Origin: Carex sylvatica
Lineage: Eukaryota > Streptophyta > Magnoliopsida > Poales > Cyperaceae
Direction: 5' to 3'
NCBI GenBank assembly: GCA_964058845.1
Contig: CAXKVR010000624.1
Coordinates: 1 to 27,970 of the forward strand
Length of the DNA stretch: 27,970 bases
Made by a program: the position numbers and the translations under genes. Positions 20,800 through 27,970 of the stretch are shown piece by piece. The notes beneath the pieces were generated by a model. That model saw only the letters and a program-made list of their open reading frames with translations. It searched no databases and was not told the origin of the DNA. Position 1 is the stretch's first letter. The number at the start of each line of letters is the position of its first letter.

Positions 20800-21201
20800 G
20801 AGGAGGGTTCAAATGTCTCCATCATGCCTTTATTTTTAAATTTTTTAATAACTTAAAATTTTAAAACTTAAAAGTCAAAACAAAACAGTTGGATATGATC
20901 TACATCATTTTATCTATACACTTGTAAAATATTATGGCATTTCAATTTTCTTTTGGTTGTCATCAAGAGCTTGTAAAAACGTACTAATGTGGATAATTTC
21001 TAGAAGTTGATTTTTCAACTAATTGATTGACATTAAAAGAAAATTGAAATGTGATAATTTTTTTGAACACATAGATAAAATAGCATAGATCACATCTAAT
21101 GGTTTTATTTTGAAGTTTATGATTTAAATTTTAAGTAATTAACATTTTAAAAATGAAGGCATGATGGAGGCACAAAAAATGGAGGCATTTGAACCCTCCT
21201 C
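20800..21201. mobile_element. MULE-type MITE, 402 bp, GAGGAGGGTTCAAATG ends
   Basis: The exact 9-bp AATTAAAAA flanks both sides (20791-20799 and 21202-21210). The ends are GAGGAGGGTTCAAATG and CATTTGAACCCTCCTC, a perfect 16-bp inverted repeat. The arms continue to pair through CATCATGCCTT, TTTTTAAATT, TTAGATGTGATC-like and ATTTCAATTTTCTTTT words. The diverged copy is at 7797, and a loose end fragment is at about 9927. Confidence 0.88.
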
Positions 21202-21210
21202 AATTAAAAA

Positions 21211-21910
21211 TGATCGGTTCCACTTTTGGAACGAAAATAGCAAATATTTGGAAATTCAGGGACTGAAATGAAAATAATGATACATTAAGGACCACAAGTG
21301 TAATTTATTTATTATGAAAAATTCTGCTACTTTGCTTCAAGCACGATATTCATAAACCGTGGAAAGTGTGGACGGTGATGATACTTTTGATCTGGACAAT
21401 CTAGACCGCAAATTTTTTTTTTTTTTTTGATAGTATTTTAAAAAAAAATATTAATTTTAAGAAGTTTGAAAAAAAAAATGTGTAGTTTTTTGAATGCAGG
21501 TGTTTACTAAATTTGACCAAATTCATAAGTTGAGATAGTTAGAAAAAGTTGGAATTTTTTTGAAGTATAGGACATAGAAATCTATATTTAATAGTCTATT
21601 ATTTTTTAGAGAATTTGAATTTAGAATTTAGAAGATAATACGCACAATAATTTTTTTTTTTAATGTTAACTCTGTTATTTTTTTAGGAAATTAATAATAT
21701 GGAAAATAAATTTGATCCAACGGTAAGAACATTAGAATATTTTACATTCGGTTTCTAAAAAAATTTATAACTTTTCAAATATCATGACACCTAAGCTTTT
21801 ATTTTATAAGTAAAATATTGAAAGTCAAGTTATCTAATTATCTATATTTATAATTAATTTTTTATTTGAATATTAAATACACAATCTCTCATATAAAAGA
21901 TATTAGAGTG
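21211..21910. other. AT-rich spacer, nothing recognised
   Basis: Homopolymer-rich sequence without an open frame of note, inverted ends or RNA gene. Confidence 0.45.
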
Positions 21911-21915
21911 GAACA

Positions 21916-22305
21916 AACGTGTCATGCCGTGGTGTGACTAAGTGAATTTGGTCTCGTGCTGTGCCGTGATCAAGTAAACAGTGACTCGTACCGTGACAAA
22001 AATGTCGAGGGGTGGTCACGGCACACGAGTCACGCTGTAACTCGCGTGCCGTGTTCAAATATAACTGGTCACGTTTCTCACATTTAACTATCTTTTTATA
22101 ATTTAAGTTAGTTTATTTAAGATTCACAATTTAATTAAGATTTAACGGTTCTAATTACACGTGATTCGCGTGATTATGTGACATGCTGTGACCAGATCTT
22201 TCGCGTGACGTGCTGTGCAGTGTCAAATTTTTTACAAACTGACCACGACACGAAACACGCAAATCACGACACAGAACAGTAACACGTGTCGTTCCGTAAC
22301 AGAAT
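21916..22305. repeat. Diverged inverted copy of the GTGCCGTGAC satellite
   Basis: The same GTCACGGCAC/GTGCCGTGAC words as at 1.55-2.0 kb recur here, with more substitutions. The block GAGGGGTGGTCACGGCAC at about 22008-22025, followed by ACGAGTCACGCTGTAACTCG, is the reverse complement of the block near 1867-1927, including the ACCACCCCTC boundary. The two patches therefore share more than a simple repeat and derive from one longer element in opposite orientations. Confidence 0.8.
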
Positions 22306-22550
22306 CGGACATTATCTAATTTATCATCATATCAAAAGCTGATTCTCTATAACACCTTTATTTATATTATATAGTCGTGTGCCATAGAAGATTTGAAACG
22401 AGCGTTACCATTTTTTTTCCCGTTCTGACAGCTCTTCCCTTTAACATAATTACTTTATATTTTCGAAAGAAAAATTAAGAAATACCATGGTTCAAAAAGA
22501 GATCCGTATCCGCTGAAATTTCAATTTTTTTTTCAGAATCCCTGAAATTT

Positions 22551-22660
22551 CTCTCTTTCTCTATCTCTCTCCTCTTTAATGAGAAAGAAACAAAAAAGAA
22601 AGAAAAGAGAGGGAGTTAATGAGAGAGAAAGAAAAGAGAGGAGAGAGATAGAAAGAGAGG
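22551..22660. repeat. CT/GA-rich inverted repeat
   Basis: CTCTCTTTCTCTATCTCTCT near 22551-22570 faces AGAGAGATAGAAAGAGAGG ending at 22660, so the purine/pyrimidine tract can form a hairpin of roughly 25 bp with a GA-rich loop. It lies about 200 bp beyond the end of the putative minus-strand exon at 22869. Confidence 0.75.
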
Positions 22661-22868
22661 ATATTGCAGGTTATGAATTTTTTTTTAAAATTTCAAAATT
22701 CTTCAAAAAGTATATGGAAATATACAGCTGATTTTTTTTTTTCAAGTGGCTATAGCGACGTTGCTGCCTGGACATTTGTAAATTGTTATATAGATACTCG
22801 GAAGATACAAGGTAATTATAAATACCTCAATCGGTAATGGGGTTTCACTGTAGAAACAACAGTGATAC

Positions 22869-23017
22869 CCTTTCTTTGCCATCCGATCAGAGATAAAGGA
22901 ATCCAGATGAATAGATCTGACGTCATCTCCAATTTTACGCCTCTTCCCCAAATTGAAAACAACGCTGGCGTCGCTCTCGCTCGCCACCTGTCCTCTCTTG
23001 CTCTTCCTCTCAGCCAT
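22869..23017 (-). CDS. Putative first exon of an unrecognised gene
   Basis: From the ATG at 23017 a frame of 49 codons plus two bases reads MAERKSKRGQVASESDASVV, then FNLGKRRKIGDDVRSIHLDS and FISDRMAKK. A plausible donor (AAAGG|GTATCA) follows at 22868. The product would be rich in Lys/Arg with a KRRK cluster that could serve nuclear import; I recognise no family. The local G+C content is raised relative to the spacers, which favours coding sequence, but no second exon is evident to the left. It may be a truncated gene or chance. Confidence 0.25.
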
Positions 23018-23391
23018 CTAAACTCTTCTCTCCGGATGTGTTCATATGACATTTGCTGATGTCGTCTGAATTGAATTTACTCTTCGCTTCTCAAATTCGT
23101 TCGAAATTTTGCAAGCTGTCATCTCCTTCTTCCACGGTCGCCACGTGCTACCCCTCCGCTACGTGTTTCTTGCCGCGGCCTCGCCAAGCTCCTCAGCTGT
23201 TCTTTGTGGCGAGCTCCCTTCGATAGGATATCGTTCTCTCTCTGAATCTCTTTTTCCTTGCGCAAAGAAAAGAAAACAAAGGGGTTTCTCTCTCTCTCTC
23301 TCTCAAAAATGCAAACACTACGCCAACCTATCCTCTTTCTCTTCTTCCAATTCCAGACCTTATTCCGGCAAACAGCTCGAGCTCCTCCCTC
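23018..23391. promoter_or_regulatory. Putative bidirectional promoter with G-box
   Basis: This 374-bp stretch lies between divergent ATGs at 23017 (minus) and 23392 (plus). It contains a palindromic G-box CACGTG at 23142-23147, an ACGTGT at 23161-23166, and a CT-rich leader (TTTCTCTCTCTCTCTCTC near 23283-23305) typical of plant 5' untranslated regions. The overall base composition is richer in C and G than the flanks. The bidirectional role is inferred and depends on the minus-strand exon being real. Confidence 0.4.
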
Positions 23392-25976
23392 ATGGCTACC
23401 GCCAACTACAATTACTACTACAATAACAATAGCAAGTCTCTAAAGACTACCAAAACCCTCGGCCTCTCTTTTCCGGCGGATTCTTTCTCTATGAGGAGGA
23501 AGAATTGGAAGCCCATCTGCGTTGAGCCATCATTCTCCACACAAAAACAAGGCATCTGGTCTATCAGGTTTCAAATTATCAATCGCCTTCCCTCCCTTTT
23601 TTTTTATTACTTGGATTAATTTCCAATTTTATCTAAATTTCCTCCTCTTCTAAATTCATTACTCATTTTGTGTTCCTCTCCGCATTTCCTTCTCTAATTA
23701 GTACTTTCAGTTCCAAAGAAATCTCAAATCCCAAGTTTTATCAACATGCTGTTTTTTCCTTTCCTCATCTGTTGAACCTATTTTCCATCAATTCTGGCTC
23801 AACTATCGACAGTGCAACTGCAAAATCTGTGCGATTTTCTAATTTGTTGCAATTTCTGAAATTCTTAGATATGGCAATTCTTTTTGCATTAGATGGGTTT
23901 ATTTGATGCTTGACCTTGATTTTAGAGGGGTTTGTGACAGTTCACAGTTCACTTATTCTATTAGGGCTTTGACCTAAGCCTTAACTTGTGCACGAATTCA
24001 TTTCTGTGAACAATTTAAGGTCCAAACATGAATTTCTAAAAGTATTACTTTAGATAGGTTTTGAATGTGAGTTTTAAAAAGAGCATTTGTGGGTTCATGT
24101 AGATTTGACGGGAACTCAGAATTTGTTGCCGAGCTGGTGACAGCTAATGACTTCAAGGATGCTTACGCAATAGAAGACAGAGCTGAAGGACCATGAGGCT
24201 GCCAGGTAATTTATTTAACCTGTGTTTTGAACATCATTTCAATGAGACCTCATTTCTTTATCAACTAAGATGTTTTGGTATATAAAAATTATACATACTC
24301 CTGCAATCTATCAAGGAGTTATGTATGTTTCTGCAAGTAATAAGCATTTGATAGGCACCCTGTAGACATGTTATCAATACTAATATATCATGTTACATTG
24401 TTTCCTTTTTATCTTTCAAATGACTAAAGTGCCCTTCTGTGGTCTTCATCTTTATTGAGATAGGGCTAATAAAAATCTGAGAACTGGCATGTCTCATTCA
24501 ATTATAGTGAAATCATATTGTCAAGAAAAACTGTTACTTCCCCATCTTCTCAGTTTCACCTTTGTAGCACAACATAGTTATAAGAATTGTGTAGGCTCAC
24601 AAGTTGATTATTTGCAAACGAAACCAATAATTTTATATTTTGAACACTTTTGAGTTTTTTTATTTTGACGACCTTTTACAATTTCTGGTTCGAATTAATA
24701 ACCTGTTGAGCCATCCTAACATCAAGATTTTCTTCTTCTATCATTCTTTTATTGAACCCGCTTTTAGGTTGGCATATCCACAGACCACAGCTGAGACACC
24801 CAATGTATAGATATGAATTGGATGGCTACATGCCAGTAGAAATGGAAAGGAACAAAACACATATTGAAACCTATTTGTTAGGTTGGATCAGTGGAGGAAG
24901 CTTGCTATTATTAAATTTTGAGTATAAATTATTTTGTAAAGTTCTGTTGATTAGTTTATGTTATCAGTTTTTTATATCTCATACAATTTGTTTTATACTA
25001 TTGTTCTGATTGTGAAATTTGGCTTTTGATTGCCTTCTTTTATTTTCTTTCATTTTCTTTTGATTTGCTGATTTTGCTGGAGTTGGTACACTGGGTTGAG
25101 CTGTTCCCATTTTCAATTGCACGTGCTATTCTGATTCAACAATGCACAGTTTTATTTTCTCATTGGCCCAGAGATAGCAACCATCGGAATGATACTTACG
25201 TATGTATTTTTTATTTAGAAATTCTCAGTTTTTTCTTTGATTGATGTAATATCCCCTGCACATCACTTAAATGAAATATTTGTATGCTGTCGAGTGTGTC
25301 AAGGCTGAGGGTGAATCAGGAGTTACTGTCATGGGACTTACCAGAGAAACTGTTATTCAGGTGAATTTTCTTTTTTCTTTTTATTTACTATTGCGTACTA
25401 AGCAGGTGAGATGGAAGCAGACTCTATTTTTTTTGTTGGTGTTTTGAAATTCATGCGTAATTAGAGGATCTCTTATAGGATTTCAATTTGAAAACACGCA
25501 ATTTGTAAGCCCCTATATGTGGTTCCTGATTACTAATCATTTTTTGATGAAAAGTAAAAAATCCCATTTCCATTATTGCAAGTTTAAATCCATCTAAATG
25601 TCTGAAGAAGAAGAATAGTAATTCGAAATCCATAATTCCTAATCATGTTTCTACCTGAAGCAATCAGATATTCACTATGTAAACCAATAATAGACCTCTA
25701 GACCATCCGTACCATTGGTACACACTGTGTAAGGTGAGCACTTCTTTTGGTTAGCATACATGTTTGGCATGATGAAATCTGTTTCATCCAGATGTCTTAT
25801 TTGTTTATTTGTTGTGTTTCTTATTGTTTTCATTTTTGTTAACTTAGGTGTGGGCTTCATGCCTTCCAGAATCAGTTCTAAACCAATTCCTTCCCTGTGG
25901 GATTGGTTCAATTCAAGCAGTTCAATCTCTTCTCAAAGGAGAGAACCTTCATTTTAGAAACCAATTCACAAAATGA
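23392..25976 (+). pseudogene. Degenerate multi-exon gene, possibly EXECUTER-like (UVR domain)
   Basis: Exon 1 at 23392-23567 gives a 58-residue start rich in Ala/Asn/Ser/Thr/Tyr and basic residues (MATANYNYYYNNNSKSLKTT), transit-peptide-like. A phase-2 join to 24103 stays open through [20 protein letters not shown] and then meets TGA at 24195-24197; in another frame the same stretch reads LKDHEAARL. Later segments are VEMERNK with LLGW at 24836-24900, HWPRDSNHRNDTY ending at a GTATGT donor (25200), AEGESGVTVMGLTRETVIQ ending at a GT donor (25361), and a last exon 25848-25976 (VWASCLPESVLNQF..). The order 'D-x-E/F..AARL', 'VExER', 'GW', then 'W-x(3)-S..ND-x-Y' loosely follows the UVR and GLVGWW regions of EXECUTER 1/2, chloroplast singlet-oxygen signalling proteins. 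The frames do not join cleanly, so I call it a probable pseudogene. The similarity is weak and by eye. Confidence 0.3.
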
Positions 25977-27331
25977 TAAGTGATACTTAACATTATCTAC
26001 TATTTTGTCAATGTAGTGGTTTTTCACTGAATTTCTCGTAGATTATTAAGCATATTAATGACTATATGTGTAAACATGTAGCGATCGATACTAGGTCGGT
26101 ATTTTTTTTTTTGCTGTGATGACATGCATCCTGATATGAAGGCATACTATGTTTCTGTCATCGATACCAGATTTTCCTAAAAATTCAGTAAATTTTTAAT
26201 GCCTTTTACTTCTGTTCTCTCTCTTGGATTCAATTTTAATTATTCTTATCCCATTGCTAATTTAGGACATAAATTGGATGATAGCGGCATGGAGGCCCTG
26301 TTTGTTAGATGGGTATAATTAAACGAATACAACATTTCTTTAATATTTTCTAATATGTTCCTTCAATAGATATAGAATATATATCAGAATTTATGCATTC
26401 TAATTTTACAATGAGCAATATTCATATCACTTAAATCCTTCTGTTATATCATTTGGAATCATTAATTATTGGAAAGAAATTCAACTGTTACAAGATAATT
26501 GAGATATAACTACCACAATAATTTTCATAAAAATCATTTATGCGCCACCATACAGAATAGTGAGAAAAACAAATGTACCCTATGTATGCCAACTTGCACA
26601 AAAAAGGACGGTTGCGGCGTAAACGCACCTAGTTGAAAAAACAATTAAGCATAATTTTGTAAATTTAATCATGTGTACTAACGTCTCTAATTTGAAAATC
26701 AGCAATGGATGGAACGAAAATTCAATTGCATAGCAAAAAAACTGACTCAAGTTTTTCCGGTCCAAAGATTTTACGATTTAAAAATAAAATAAAAAATGGA
26801 GGTCTAGTTTACTAGCTTTCTTCAAATCCTCTTTATATTACAGAGAATTTTTTTTTAATTTGTGGATTTTGAACTCCTGTTTTGCTACTAGATCAAAAAT
26901 TGATTCTCAATTTTACAATTTTATAAGTACCAGAGAAGCTATAAATAAACAAATTAGAATCTTTAAAATATTTTTGGTCCAATTATTTATATAATCTGAC
27001 AAAAAATTAAAAAAAAAACTATTGCAGGTAGCTTACACTAAATATAAGGAAAAAAAATACATATTCAATTTGCAAAGTAGACTAGAGGTTCCTTCAAATT
27101 AAAGAGATTCTTGGGCCACAAAGTCATTAGTCATATTAGCACCGCAAGTCATTATTTATGATTTCTTAGTTTTATTTTTTAGATAAATTTATTAATTTGA
27201 AATATTACATAGAATTCTTCGGCTCCAATTTCGAATATTTATAATTTTTTTATTAATAATAATTATTGAACTACACATAAAGAACATAATATTGTGTTTG
27301 GTATTCAGTACTCTGCGTCTATACCTTACGA
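25977..27331. other. AT-rich spacer, nothing recognised
   Basis: No open frame with a recognisable motif, no RNA gene and no inverted ends were found in this stretch. Confidence 0.45.
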
Positions 27332-27401
27332 AAATTTCTCATAAATTTGATTGTCAAAAGTATGTTAAATTTCTCATAAATTTGATTGTCAAAAGTATGT
27401 T
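27332..27401. repeat. 35-bp perfect tandem duplication
   Basis: Two adjacent copies (27332-27366 and 27367-27401) begin AAATTTCTCATAAATTTGAT and end GTATGTT, identical by eye. The exact identity implies a recent duplication. Confidence 0.92.
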
Positions 27402-27970
27402 GTAAGAGTAAAAATGTTTGCATTTAGAGTAGAATTAGTGTTTTCAAGTTTATAATTTTTTTTTTATTATCGTAACTTTAAAATTAATTAGATTTATTTT
27501 AAATAATAAATTTAAATCGTTGAAATCAATCTACTTCGTGAGTGGTTCGTTTACAAGTCCAATTTATAAATTAATTTAGTATAAAGTCTCACAATAAAAT
27601 AAATTAAAAAATGAACATATTAAAAACACTTGTAATTTTTTTTACTGCTTGAATATACTAAACGAATTTGAAATTTTTGTAAATTTAACATGTAATCGCA
27701 TTATCCGTGAAGTGAATCGATTTTAATTGTATGAATTTATTGTTTGAAGTTATTTCGATTTATTTTGAAATTAAGCTCATCAAAGTATTGCTTACTCTAT
27801 AAATTAGTGTTGTAAATAACGGTATGCACTCGTCGGACGGATATGGTATCGCCAAACGATTAATCAGAAATAATCAGTCATAATCGGATATAATTGATCA
27901 ATTAGTTAAAAAAATATATGACGATTTGATCTTCGCAAATGACTAATTGACCGATTACTCAGCCTAAACA
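27402..27970. other. AT-rich right edge
   Basis: No gene recognised. From about 27815 the words CGGTATG, CGGACGGATATGGTATCG and AATCAG/ATAATCGG repeats suggest the start of another dispersed repeat cut by the window edge. Confidence 0.35.

Noticed and set aside
25760..25957. 65-codon frame with a membrane-like start and a serine-rich tail
   Set aside because: The hydrophobic part is the pyrimidine-rich tract before a splice acceptor at 25846-25847; the downstream part is better read as an exon in another frame.

Overview
This is AT-rich nuclear DNA of a flowering plant. Protein-coding sequence is sparse, exons are short and bounded by GT-AG introns, and the spacers are packed with short non-autonomous DNA transposons. 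The one complete gene I can name with certainty encodes DAD1, the small membrane subunit of the oligosaccharyltransferase. No bacterial-type operon, CRISPR array or RNA gene was seen.

Layout. At 800-1037 (minus strand) is the first exon of a GDSL esterase/lipase; the rest of that gene would lie off the left edge. From about 1.2 to 15.6 kb I see no gene. This stretch holds a GTGCCGTGAC-type satellite patch (about 1.55-2.0 kb), a hAT-type MITE nested inside an older foldback (2.9-3.8 kb), and a dense series of foldback or inverted-repeat elements (4.3-13.5 kb). Many of these are bounded by exact 9- or 10-bp target-site duplications, as expected for Mutator-like (MULE) MITEs. The most striking is a 958-bp near-perfect palindrome at 6754-7711. 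The DAD1 gene occupies about 15.67-18.0 kb on the plus strand in five coding exons, behind a promoter with GGCCCA (site II type) motifs. Immediately downstream lies a second hAT-type MITE (18061-18521), followed by three more foldback elements (18.6-21.2 kb) and a second, inverted and more diverged copy of the GTGCCGTGAC satellite (21.9-22.3 kb).

From 22.87 to 25.98 kb there is gene-like sequence with a G-box-containing, CT-rich region between two divergent start codons. A short lysine/arginine-rich putative first exon (minus strand) reads away to the left, and a set of plus-strand exon-like segments (23392-25976) reads right. The plus-strand segments do not join into one clean reading frame. 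They carry faint UVR/EXECUTER-like similarity and look like a decayed or poorly modelled gene. The last 2 kb is AT-rich with only a small tandem duplication.

The genes do not form a pathway. What unifies the window is the transposon landscape: at least eight insertions with exact 9- or 10-bp duplications, falling into sub-families that share internal cores but have different ends. Positions were read by eye. Splice sites, arm identities and family assignments have not been checked by alignment or database search.
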